A DNA stretch of 37,592 bases, taken from assembly GCA_017430985.1 (NCBI GenBank), contig JAFRLZ010000038.1, positions 1 to 37,592 of the forward strand, in the 5' to 3' direction. Shown here piece after piece: positions 24,986-32,298 of this stretch. How positions within the stretch are numbered: the first letter of the stretch is position 1; every line of letters starts with the position of its first letter. A program made the position numbers and the translations under genes. This stretch comes from Oscillospiraceae bacterium (GTDB lineage: Bacteria; Bacillota; Clostridia; Oscillospirales; Oscillospiraceae). Under the pieces are notes generated by a model. It was not told where the DNA came from. It ran no database searches and saw nothing but the letters and a program-made list of their open reading frames with translations.

Positions 24986-25146
24986 TGTCGCAGTAAATTT
25001 ACCATAACTGACAGCGCCAAACAACAGAATTCTGTCGAACTTCGCGCGCATCTTGTTGACATAATACGGGGCGCTTCGACGCGCGGCAAGAGGCTTCGAC
25101 ATGCTTTTCCGGAATTCTTTTCCGGGGAATGTCGTTTTTTGTCGAA
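24986..25146. promoter_or_regulatory. spo0A upstream region with clustered Spo0A boxes
   Basis: Perfect TGTCGAA boxes at 25033-25039 (plus), 25095-25101 (minus) and 25140-25146 (plus); one-mismatch boxes at 25075-25081 (minus) and 24986-24992 (plus). The gap 24920-25181 otherwise holds no gene. A weak TTGTTT-17-TAAATT promoter can be drawn on the minus strand ahead of spo0A. Confidence 0.65.
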
Positions 25147-25181
25147 AAACCAAAATATGGGAGAGAAGGGGACGAAGAAAC

Positions 25182-25205
25182 CTGCGCCTCCGTCCGGAGG
25201 CGCAG
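25182..25205 (-). terminator. Terminator of the barnase-like gene
   Basis: An 11-bp stem of CTGCGCCTCCG and its complement, directly after the stop. On the minus strand it is followed by GTTTCTTC, a weak U-tract. Confidence 0.6.
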
Positions 25206-25215
25206 ACCGAGGGGG

Positions 25216-25710
25216 CTAATACAGCCGGGTGAAGCTCTCGTAGTGGTCGGGCGAGTAGTAGATGAGGCCGTCGTTCGAGAAGACGAGGCGCTCCGCCCCG
25301 CGCTTCGACGCGCCGAGGGTGTTGATATCGCACTCGTACCAGACGCGGCCGGGCGCGTCCGGCAGCTTGCCCTCGCGGTTGCCGAAGCGGTCGCCGCCGA
25401 TGCACTTGCCGGGGCAGTATTTTTCGAGCGAGCCGCCCGGCCAGCCGGCCTGTTCGGCCTCGGCCTTGGTGATGAAGTTCGCGGGCAGGCGGCCGTAGGC
25501 GTGCAGGTAGAGCGCCACGTCCGCGGCGCTCGTATAGGAGCCGTCCTCGTCGAGAGACGCCTCCTCCCCCGCGGGCGCGTCGGTGACGAGCGTCAGCGCG
25601 GCGGGCTCCGACGGCGCGGGGGCGTCGGCCTTCTGCCAGTAGCTGAAGGCCAGCAGCGCCAGCACCAGCACGAGCAGCGCCAGCCGCAGCCATTTGTTTT
25701 TGATCTTCAT
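25216..25710 (-). CDS. Secreted or anchored barnase-type guanyl-specific ribonuclease
   Basis: 164 residues. A hydrophobic N-terminal segment (about 8-24) is a signal peptide or anchor; a linker runs to about 58. Residues 59-164 align along their length with barnase of Bacillus: the opening DVALYLHAYGRLPANFITK, then GKCIGGDRFGNREGKLP, WYECDIN and DHYESFTRLY. The catalytic residues of barnase can all be placed: K82 (barnase K27), E126 (E73), R141 (R87) and H156 (H102). It is thus likely an active extracellular RNase that cleaves after guanosine. C99 and C103 are extra. No barstar-like inhibitor gene is in this window, so the cell must keep the enzyme outside or rely on an inhibitor elsewhere. 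The ATG follows TGAGGAT. Confidence 0.88.
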   Translation of the reverse strand: MKIKNKWLRLALLVLVLALLAFSYWQKADAPAPSEPAALTLVTDAPAGEEASLDEDGSYTSAADVALYLHAYGRLPANFITKAEAEQAGWPGGSLEKYCPGKCIGGDRFGNREGKLPDAPGRVWYECDINTLGASKRGAERLVFSNDGLIYYSPDHYESFTRLY

Positions 25711-25729
25711 GGCGTGATCCTCATAAAAC

Positions 25730-25902
25730 GGGAGTTTGGCGAGCTAAGGCCCCCTTGCCTAAAGGGGGCTGTCGCCGGAGGCGACTGGGGGATTCTGTCG
25801 GTCGCTGTGCGCTGCGATTTCGGGGCGTTTTTATATCCCCCCGACCTCGCTTCGCTCGGCCACCCCCCTTTAGGCAAGGGGGGCGTTCTCCTCGCTAAAC
25901 TC
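25730..25902 (+). repeat. Modular palindromic element, copy B (one internal unit)
   Basis: Same element as at 14549, with a single 63-bp unit: left end GGGAGTTTGGCGAGC, right end CTCGCTAAACTC. It lies between the predicted promoter of the barnase-like gene and its ribosome site, so it would be part of that mRNA leader. Confidence 0.92.
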
Positions 25903-25919
25903 AAATTTATCTTTTCCCT

Positions 25920-25948
25920 ATCATAACATGCTTCGCGGCATCCCGCAA
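25920..25948 (-). promoter_or_regulatory. Likely promoter of the barnase-like gene
   Basis: On the minus strand TTGCGG (25943-25948), 17 bases, TATGAT (25920-25925). It is over 200 bases from the start codon, with repeat copy B between. Confidence 0.55.
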
Positions 25949-25977
25949 TTGCTATCTGGGCTGGAATGTGATAAAAT
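25949..25977 (+). promoter_or_regulatory. Sigma-A promoter of the DUF5050-like lipoprotein
   Basis: TTGCTA (25949-25954), 17 bases, TAAAAT (25972-25977) with a TG extended -10. Its -35 box abuts the -35 box of the divergent barnase promoter. The ATG at 25987 is only nine bases past the -10 box. Confidence 0.7.
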
Positions 25978-25986
25978 ACAAGCGCT

Positions 25987-27039
25987 ATGAAAACGAACCG
26001 ACTACGATCCATCCTCCTCTGCCTGCTGCTCGCGGCGCTGCTGTGCGCCTGCGCGCAGGAGCGGAGCGCGCCCGAAAGCGGCGCGGAGCCGGAGTCGAGC
26101 GCGGCCGTCACGGTCGTGGACAAGCTCGAGCTGCCGGCGGACTTCGGCCGGGCCGAGAGCCTCGCCATGGCCAACTACCTCTGCAAAAACCGCGCGCTGC
26201 TCGCGGGAGAATACCTCTACACCCTCGAGTTCAACGAGGCGCTGCAGCCCGTGTTGGGGCGCTACCGCATCGTCGACGGTATGCCGCGCGAATTCACCGT
26301 GCTCGTCGGGGACTGCGTCGCCGAATATCTGACCGAGGACGGCGAGGCCCTGTATTACCTCGACCGCGGGCGCGTGACGCGCCTGCCGCTCGCGGGCGGC
26401 GAGCCGACCGTGCTCTGCGAGGGCGCGCAGAGCCTGCAGATGGCGGACGGGCGGCTCTACTTCCTCGACGGGGAGGGGCGGCTGTGCCGCATGGACCGCA
26501 GGGGCGGAGGCCGGACCGTCCTCCGCGAGGAGCGCTGCGGCTATCCCTACGTGCTGGGCGGGCTGCTGCTCGCGCAGAAGGGCTCCGACGGCGCGCTGTA
26601 TCTCATGGAGCTCGAGGGCGAGGGCGAATGGCGGCTGAGCGAAGGGAAAGCCTACGCCCCCCTCCTCGCCGACGGGACGCTGTACTTCACGCAGGAGACG
26701 GCGGACGGCAAGCGCCTGTGCCGTCTCGCCCCGGGCGACGAGACGCCGCTGCCGCTGAGCGGCGAGACCCTGCGCGGCGCGGCGGAGTTCTTCTATGCCG
26801 GCGGCTGGCAGGCGCGCCTGGCCCTCGCGGGGGACAGCCCGCGCCAGAGCTTCCTGCCGCTCGACGGGAAGGGCGCGGCGCAGCCCTGCCCCTACAGCGG
26901 CTATCATCTGCTGGACTACGTGGGGCCGAACCTGCGGGTGGACGCGATGTACGAGGCCGACGGACGGCTCGGCTTCTTCGTGCTCTGCACCCCGGACGGC
27001 GGCGAGTTCCGCTATTTCGGCGGCCGGGTCATCGAGTGA
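25987..27039 (+). CDS. Lipoprotein with DUF5050-like propeller repeats
   Basis: 350 residues. The signal peptide ends LLCAC, with C22 as the probable lipidated residue. The mature protein consists of repeated beta-strand blades of the form G-E-A-L-Y-Y-L-D-x-G-R-V-x-R-L, G-R-L-Y-F-L-D-G-E-G-R-L and G-T-L-Y-F-T-Q-E, typical of DUF5050-type propeller proteins on the surface of Firmicutes. No enzyme motif is visible; a binding role is likely but unknown. There is no ribosome binding site between the predicted transcription start and the ATG, and no other in-frame start before the lipobox. A terminator follows within 30 bases. Confidence 0.82.
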   Translation: MKTNRLRSILLCLLLAALLCACAQERSAPESGAEPESSAAVTVVDKLELPADFGRAESLAMANYLCKNRALLAGEYLYTLEFNEALQPVLGRYRIVDGMPREFTVLVGDCVAEYLTEDGEALYYLDRGRVTRLPLAGGEPTVLCEGAQSLQMADGRLYFLDGEGRLCRMDRRGGGRTVLREERCGYPYVLGGLLLAQKGSDGALYLMELEGEGEWRLSEGKAYAPLLADGTLYFTQETADGKRLCRLAPGDETPLPLSGETLRGAAEFFYAGGWQARLALAGDSPRQSFLPLDGKGAAQPCPYSGYHLLDYVGPNLRVDAMYEADGRLGFFVLCTPDGGEFRYFGGRVIE

Positions 27040-27066
27040 ATACGCGCCGCGGCCACCGCGGCGGAG

Positions 27067-27100
27067 AAAAGCGGCTCTACGATCCGTAGAGCCGCTTTTT
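27067..27100 (+). terminator. Terminator of the DUF5050-like gene
   Basis: A 15-bp stem, AAAAGCGGCTCTACG with CGTAGAGCCGCTTTT, followed by T. Confidence 0.9.
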
Positions 27101-27107
27101 CGGCGCT

Positions 27108-27152
27108 CTACTCCGCCGGACGCGGCAGTAGGGCGCGCCGGACGCGGAGTAG
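27108..27152. repeat. Inverted repeat upstream of the DegV-family gene
   Basis: CTACTCCGC (27108-27116) and GCGGAGTAG (27144-27152) are perfectly complementary around 27 bases that contain a partial direct repeat, GCCGGACGCGG, twice. It lies just ahead of the probable promoter. Confidence 0.5.
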
Positions 27153-27153
27153 C

Positions 27154-27182
27154 TTGCCTTTCGGCGGCCGCGGCCGTAGCAT
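27154..27182 (+). promoter_or_regulatory. Possible promoter of the DegV-family gene
   Basis: TTGCCT (27154-27159), 17 bases, TAGCAT (27177-27182). The -10 box matches four of six consensus bases. Confidence 0.4.
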
Positions 27183-27239
27183 GGGGACAGGCGCCGGGAG
27201 GCGCCGCCGCCGCCATTCACAGACAAGGAGGTACGCAGT

Positions 27240-28190
27240 ATGGCGTTTTCTGTTTTGACCGACAGCTCCGGCAATCTGCCGCGGAGGCTGGTCGAGAAAT
27301 ACCGGATCGACGTGATCCCCTTCCTGTACCGCATGGACGGGCAGGATCGCTGCTGCACGGATATCGAGGCCTTCGACGGCGCGCGCTTTTACCGCGAGAT
27401 GAAGGCCGGGAAGCTCGTCACCACGACGCAGATCCCGCCGCAGCAGTACGCGGATTTCTTCGAGCCCTATCTGCAGCGCGGGGAGGACCTGATCTACGTC
27501 AGCATGTCCTCTGGCATCAGCGGCTCCTGCAACAGCGCCCGCATCGCGGCGGAGATGCTGAAGGAGCGGCACCCGGAGCGCAGCGTCGCCGTCGTCGACA
27601 CGAAGGGCGCAGCGCTCGGCGAGGGGCTGGTGGCGCTGCGCGCGGCCGAGCTGCGCGACCGGGGTCTGCCCTTCACGGAGGCTGTGGACGCGCTCGAGCG
27701 GCTCAGCCGCAAGATGTGCAACGTCTTCACCGTGGACGATCTGCTGTTCCTGCGGCGGGGCGGGAGGCTCTCCAACCTCGCGGCCATCGTGGGCACGGTG
27801 CTGAACGTCAAGCCGCTCCTGAAGGGCGACGAGGAAGGCCGCATCGTGGCTTTCGCCAGGCTGCGCGGACGGAAAAAGGCCATCGAGGCCCTGGCCGAGC
27901 GCTATGAGACGCTCGTGCGGGAGCCGGGCGGGCAGACCGTCGGCATCGTACACGCCGACTGCGCCGAGGACGCCGAGCGGCTGGCCTCTCTGCTGCGCCG
28001 CAAGCGTCCGCCGAAGGAGATCGTGCTCGTCGGCTACGAGCCGGTCACGGGCTGCCACGTCGGCCCGGGCGCGCTGGCGCTCTTCTTCGAGGGCGGCGAC
28101 GAGGTGCGTACTGAACTCGACAACGTCCAGAACGTGCTGAGCACCGTGAAAACGAAGCTCGACGGCGTGCGCGGCGCGCTGAAGAAGTAG
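27240..28190 (+). CDS. DegV-family fatty-acid-binding protein
   Basis: 316 residues. DegV/FakB proteins bind a single fatty acid and present it to FakA kinase for activation with ATP. Family landmarks: FSVLTDSSGNLP at the N-terminus, TTTQIPPQQYADFF, YVSMSSGISGSCNSARIA (lipid-headgroup contact region), VFTVDDLLFLRRGGRLS and VKPLLK. The C-terminal helix (DNVQNVLSTVKTKLDGVRG) extends past the usual end of about 285, and the stop codon TAG comes from a palindromic repeat that begins exactly there. The start follows AGGAGG with good spacing. Confidence 0.92.
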   Translation: MAFSVLTDSSGNLPRRLVEKYRIDVIPFLYRMDGQDRCCTDIEAFDGARFYREMKAGKLVTTTQIPPQQYADFFEPYLQRGEDLIYVSMSSGISGSCNSARIAAEMLKERHPERSVAVVDTKGAALGEGLVALRAAELRDRGLPFTEAVDALERLSRKMCNVFTVDDLLFLRRGGRLSNLAAIVGTVLNVKPLLKGDEEGRIVAFARLRGRKKAIEALAERYETLVREPGGQTVGIVHADCAEDAERLASLLRRKRPPKEIVLVGYEPVTGCHVGPGALALFFEGGDEVRTELDNVQNVLSTVKTKLDGVRGALKK

Positions 28191-28210
28191 GGGAGGGGCT
28201 TGCCCCTCCC
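28187..28210 (+). repeat. GTAG-headed palindromic repeat
   Basis: GTAG followed by GGGAGGGGC-TT-GCCCCTCCC (9-bp arms). The TAG is the stop codon of the DegV-family gene. Same family as 33138, 33182-33251 and 34763-34928. Confidence 0.75.
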
Positions 28211-28224
28211 GCCGCGAACCGTAT

Positions 28225-28263
28225 AAAAAAACGAGAGAGGGTCCGGGACCCTCTCTCGTTTTT
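28225..28263. terminator. Bidirectional terminator, DegV gene / alpha-galactosidase
   Basis: AAAACGAGAGAGGGTCC pairs with GGACCCTCTCTCGTTTT; A run on the left and T run on the right. It touches the alpha-galactosidase stop codon. Confidence 0.88.
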
Positions 28264-29857
28264 ATTTCTCATATTCCGGGATGTCGAGCGTCTTTCGCTC
28301 GCCGTCCACGGTGTAGCTGACGCGGAAGCCGTTCGTCGTGTCCACGCGGATGTCCTTCGCTTCGCGGTTTCGCAGCAGCTCCTCGTAGAGAGCGCGCGCC
28401 TCCGGCGTATAGGCGGACATGTCGTCCGAGCAGAAGAGCACGCCGCCGAAGAGGCTGTTGACCGTGGCGAGCACGCGTTTTTCCTCCGGTGTGAGCTTGA
28501 GATTATCCTCGCGCAGGAAGAAGACGTCCGGATCGTTGAGCCAGGCGCGGCCGCTCAGCTCGCGGCGGAAGACCGTGTTGCCGATGGACTGCTTGGTGGA
28601 TACGCGCTCGCGGTGCGTCTGCTGCATGAGCCAGGAGCCGTTCCAGTCGAGGCCCACGTCGCAGCCGATGCGGCAGTAGTCCACGAGTCCGAAGGCGGGC
28701 ATCAGCGGCACGCCGCAGCCGAGGATCAGCTTCTCGCCGCAAAGCTCGCGCAGCAGTTCCATCGCGCGGCGCATGCGTCCGGCACGCGTCTCGCGCCCGT
28801 CGCCGAAGGGCGCGGCGGCGTAGAGGAAGTCGAGCTTGACAAGGTCGAAGCCCCAGTCGTCCAGGACGCGGCGGAAGACCTCGCGCAGATAGTCCACGAC
28901 CTCGGGCTTGTCGATGTCCAAGGCGTAGAAGCCGCCCCAGTTGACGCCGCAGTACCACTTTCTGAGCTCATGCTTGTAGAACCAGTCCGGGTGCTCGCGC
29001 AGGAGCTTCGATCCTTTCTGCGCCACAAAGGGGGCCAGCCACAACCCGGCCTTCAGACCGCGCGCATGGATCTCTTCGGACAGAGGCTTGAGGCCGCGCG
29101 GGAATTTCTCCGCGTCGGTCTCCAGCCAGTCGCCCACGAAGGGCTCCCAACCGTCGTCGATCTGGAAGAGATCGCCCGGCCGCAGCACCTCGGCGCAGCC
29201 GCGCAGATCGTCGAGGATGCTCTGCTCGCTGATTTCCTGATAGCGGTTGTACCAACTCGTGTAGCCCGCGATCTTCTCCTGCGTGCGCGCCGTGACACCC
29301 ATGGCCCTGAACCAGCCGTCAAAGACATCGTCCTCCGTGCCCTCAGCGTAGTAGAGCTCAAAAACGGGGTAGGCGCCGCCGCAGAAGATTCCCGCGCAGT
29401 CGCGCCGGACCGTCAGCTCGCCGGAGAGCGCGTCATAGGCGAAGAGCGTGTAGCCCGCGCGCTCGCTCAGCGAGGCGAGCAGACGGAAGCGCTCCCCGTC
29501 GCGGAAATAGCACCAGCTTTCGCCGTGAGAGGAGCCGGGCTTGTCGGGGTAGGGCACAAAGTAATTGTCGCCGTAGCGGTCGAGCCCGTAGTGCCGCACG
29601 CCGAGCTTCGGCAGATGCCGCAGGCTGCGGATCCGGTCGGCGCGGCGCAGCTCGGGGCTGTAGGTCCAGCTCTGGAAGCCGTTCATGAAGATGCGCTCCC
29701 AGTCGGAGCAGTAGAGCGAGCAGCGCGCCTCGGCGGAGAGGAGCACGCCCTGCGGCAGATCGAGCACGAGGCGCAACGCGCCGTTGAGCTCCGCGCTGCC
29801 GCGCAGTTCGCGCCGACCCTCGCCGGTCAGCACGCGGACAGTGTAGTCAAGTTTCAT
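28262..29857 (-). CDS. Alpha-galactosidase (GH36-type)
   Basis: 531 residues. Releases terminal alpha-galactose from melibiose, raffinose-type sugars or galactomannans. The N-terminal beta-sandwich (about 1-185) precedes the TIM barrel. The melibiase landmarks are the substrate pocket FQIDDGWEPF (about 231-240), nucleophile D343 in VKLDFLYAA and acid/base D400 in CRIGCDVGLDW. There is no signal peptide, so the enzyme is cytoplasmic and needs imported oligosaccharide. It is shorter than the 700-residue GH36 enzymes of many Firmicutes. It begins 13 bases after the beta-galactosidase stop; AAGGAG, its ribosome site, overlaps that stop. Confidence 0.93.
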   Translation of the reverse strand: MKLDYTVRVLTGEGRRELRGSAELNGALRLVLDLPQGVLLSAEARCSLYCSDWERIFMNGFQSWTYSPELRRADRIRSLRHLPKLGVRHYGLDRYGDNYFVPYPDKPGSSHGESWCYFRDGERFRLLASLSERAGYTLFAYDALSGELTVRRDCAGIFCGGAYPVFELYYAEGTEDDVFDGWFRAMGVTARTQEKIAGYTSWYNRYQEISEQSILDDLRGCAEVLRPGDLFQIDDGWEPFVGDWLETDAEKFPRGLKPLSEEIHARGLKAGLWLAPFVAQKGSKLLREHPDWFYKHELRKWYCGVNWGGFYALDIDKPEVVDYLREVFRRVLDDWGFDLVKLDFLYAAAPFGDGRETRAGRMRRAMELLRELCGEKLILGCGVPLMPAFGLVDYCRIGCDVGLDWNGSWLMQQTHRERVSTKQSIGNTVFRRELSGRAWLNDPDVFFLREDNLKLTPEEKRVLATVNSLFGGVLFCSDDMSAYTPEARALYEELLRNREAKDIRVDTTNGFRVSYTVDGERKTLDIPEYEK

Positions 29858-29870
29858 GGATGAGATCTCC

Positions 29871-32207
29871 TTATTCTACGGTGAAGCGCAGCGTCACGGA
29901 GCCGGCCTGGCCGGCGTCGACGTGCAGCGCGGCCTCGCCCTTTTCGCCCTTCGTGCGCAGGTAGCAGCCGGTCATGCCGCCCTCGGCGGTCACGACGGCC
30001 GGGCCGACCAGCGCGAGCGCGCCCTCGGCGCGGAGCGTCACGGGCAGCTGGGCGTAGGGCGCGGCGTGGCCGTTTTCGTCCAGGATGCGGATGCGCACGG
30101 CGGCCATGTCGTAGGTGTCGCCCTCGCGCAGCGCCGTCCGGCTCGGCACGGCGTCGACGTGCAGCGCGCGGCCGGGACAGTAGACGCGCGAGAGCACGGT
30201 CCTGCCGTCCTTCTTCCCGTCGAAGCGCCAGACCGTGGCCTCGCCGCCCCAGTTGCCGACGTATTTGCCGTAGAGCGCGGTGCCGTCGGCCATGGTCATG
30301 TGATAACGCGCGAAGCACCAGGCGAACTTCGCCTTCCAGCGCAGCGGGAGATTGGCCGTTCCGTACTTCCCGGCGGCCAGCAGGCACTCGCGCACGAGCG
30401 CGGCCTGCTCCTTCGGGAAGCCCTCCTGGCTCTCCAGGAGCGCGCCGATGGTGTCGTCCACCTCGACGGGGCCGTGCGGCAGGCCCTTCCAGCCCTTCGC
30501 GCGGAAGGTGGTCACGTAGGCGTCGTTCTTGTACAGCTCTACCTCGTCGGCGTTGGTGAAGAGCCAGGGGTGGCCGATCTGCCCGGCGGGGTAGTCGCCG
30601 ATGTCCATGGTCGAGCCGAGCTCCAGCACCGGGAAGGCCTCGCCCTGGCTGGCGTAGAGCGCCGCGGCGAGCTTGGGGTTGCGGAAGGCGTCCATCACGC
30701 CGTGGTAGCAGACGCGGTCGCCGGAGCCGAAGTCCTTGTGGGTGGGATAGTCGAACATGCACCAGCCGAAGCAGCCGGCGTGCTCGCCGTCGGCCGCGGC
30801 GGCGTCCTGCACGCGGGCGTGGCGCAGGGCGTGCTCCTGCCGCTTTTCCCAGTTGTCGAAGCTCTTGGTCGGGAACATGTGGCCGTTGTGCTCCGAGATC
30901 AAAAAGCCCTTGCTCATGTCCGTCGTGACGGCGCTCTTGGGCTTGCAGCCCGGGGTCAGGCCGTTGTGCGAGAAGTCGTTGAAGGCGTACACGTCTTCCA
31001 GCAGGCTGCTCTTTTCGAGGTAGCGCACGCCGGAGGTCTGGCGGCTCGGGTCGAGCTCGTGGGCGATGGCGTTGGTGCGCGTGTAGAACTCGTCGTCGTC
31101 CAGGCTCTCGTTGATGCGCACGCCCCACAGCACGATGCTCGGGTGATTGCGGTACTGCAGCACCATCTCGCGCACGTTCCGACAGGCCTGCTCCTTCCAG
31201 TCCGCGCCGCCGATGTGCTGCCAGCCGGGGATCTCCGTGAAGACCGCGAGGCCCAGCTCGTCGCAGGCGTCGAGGAAGTGCCGGCTCTGCGGATAGTGCG
31301 AGGTGCGCACGGCGGTGCACTGCAGCTCCTCCTTGAGGATGCGCGCGTCCTCCCGCTGCAGATGCGCGGGGGCGGCGTAGCCGATCGTCGGATAGCACTG
31401 GTGGCGGTTGAGGCCGCGCAGGAAGGTCTTTTTCCCGTTGAGATAGAAGCCGTCGGCCTTGAACTCGGCCGTGCGGAAGCCGAAGCGGACGCGCACCGTG
31501 TCGCAGACCTCGCCGCGCTCGTCCAGAAGCTCGGCGGCGCAGACGTAGAGCGCCGGCGCGTCGAGCGTCCAGGGCTTCGCGTCCGGGACGCGCAGCTCGA
31601 AGCTCGTCATGCCGCTCTGCTCGGCGACGCTGACGCCCTCGCCGTCGAGGATGCGCACGCGCGCGCTCACCGCCGCGCGGTCGCTGACCGTCAGTTCCGC
31701 GCGGGCGCGGTCGAGCGCCGGGGTGCTGACGAAAACGTCCTCGATGAAGCGCTTCGGGCGCACGTCGAGCCAGACCTCGCGGTAGAGCCCGCCGTAGGTC
31801 AGATAGTCGATCACGAAGCCGAAGGGCGGCACGCTGCCGTTCTCCGTGCAGTCGAGCTTCACGGCGACCGTGTTGGCCCCGCCGTACTCGACGAGATCGG
31901 TGATCTCCACGCGGAAGGCCGTGTAGCCGCAGCGGTGCGTTACGGTCTCGACGCCGTTGACGTAGACCGTGGCGATGTGCGCCGCGCCGTCGAACTGCAG
32001 GAAGAGCCGCTTCCCGCGGTATGCCTCGGGGACGTCCAGCTCCCGGCGGTAGCCGCAGACCATTTCATAGTCCTCGGGCCCGGCGTAGTGCTGCGCGATC
32101 TCGCGCACGGTGTGGGGCAGCTCCGCCCCGACGCCCGGGACGAGCCCCTTCAGAAAGTCCTCCGACCACTGTTCGGTGAATTGCCAGCCTCGGCAAAGAG
32201 AGATCAT
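29871..32207 (-). CDS. Glycoside hydrolase family 2, probable beta-galactosidase
   Basis: 778 residues. Domains in order: sugar-binding jelly roll (about 1-150), Ig-like domain (about 150-250), TIM barrel (about 250-540) and C-terminal beta domains with a DUF4982-like segment. Catalytic motifs: acid/base E367 in LWGVRINES and nucleophile E439 in LISEHNGH; the GH2 signature RTSHYPQSRHFLDACDELG is also present. No signal peptide is visible, so activity is intracellular. The start at 32207 is chosen for AGGAGG eight bases upstream; in-frame ATGs at 32240 and 32276 are possible alternatives, the first falling directly at the predicted transcription start. It is the first gene of an operon with the alpha-galactosidase, a pair suited to galactosides of plant origin; beta-glucuronidase-like activity cannot be excluded. 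Confidence 0.9.
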   Translation of the reverse strand: MISLCRGWQFTEQWSEDFLKGLVPGVGAELPHTVREIAQHYAGPEDYEMVCGYRRELDVPEAYRGKRLFLQFDGAAHIATVYVNGVETVTHRCGYTAFRVEITDLVEYGGANTVAVKLDCTENGSVPPFGFVIDYLTYGGLYREVWLDVRPKRFIEDVFVSTPALDRARAELTVSDRAAVSARVRILDGEGVSVAEQSGMTSFELRVPDAKPWTLDAPALYVCAAELLDERGEVCDTVRVRFGFRTAEFKADGFYLNGKKTFLRGLNRHQCYPTIGYAAPAHLQREDARILKEELQCTAVRTSHYPQSRHFLDACDELGLAVFTEIPGWQHIGGADWKEQACRNVREMVLQYRNHPSIVLWGVRINESLDDDEFYTRTNAIAHELDPSRQTSGVRYLEKSSLLEDVYAFNDFSHNGLTPGCKPKSAVTTDMSKGFLISEHNGHMFPTKSFDNWEKRQEHALRHARVQDAAAADGEHAGCFGWCMFDYPTHKDFGSGDRVCYHGVMDAFRNPKLAAALYASQGEAFPVLELGSTMDIGDYPAGQIGHPWLFTNADEVELYKNDAYVTTFRAKGWKGLPHGPVEVDDTIGALLESQEGFPKEQAALVRECLLAAGKYGTANLPLRWKAKFAWCFARYHMTMADGTALYGKYVGNWGGEATVWRFDGKKDGRTVLSRVYCPGRALHVDAVPSRTALREGDTYDMAAVRIRILDENGHAAPYAQLPVTLRAEGALALVGPAVVTAEGGMTGCYLRTKGEKGEAALHVDAGQAGSVTLRFTVE

Positions 32208-32247
32208 GCCATCAGCCTCCTGTTGCGTGTTTTCAGTCATAAATATT

Positions 32248-32276
32248 ATTTTATCATGGATCGGGCGATTGTACAA
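32248..32276 (-). promoter_or_regulatory. Promoter of the galactosidase operon
   Basis: On the minus strand TTGTAC (32271-32276), 17 bases, TAAAAT (32248-32253) with TG extended -10. Confidence 0.75.
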
Positions 32277-32298
32277 TGGGGAAGTGCTGTGTTATGAT
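32269..32298 (+). promoter_or_regulatory. Possible divergent promoter of the AlkZ-related gene
   Basis: TTGTAC (32269-32274), 18 bases, TATGAT (32293-32298). Its -35 box shares the palindrome TTGTACAA with the galactosidase promoter. Confidence 0.45.
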
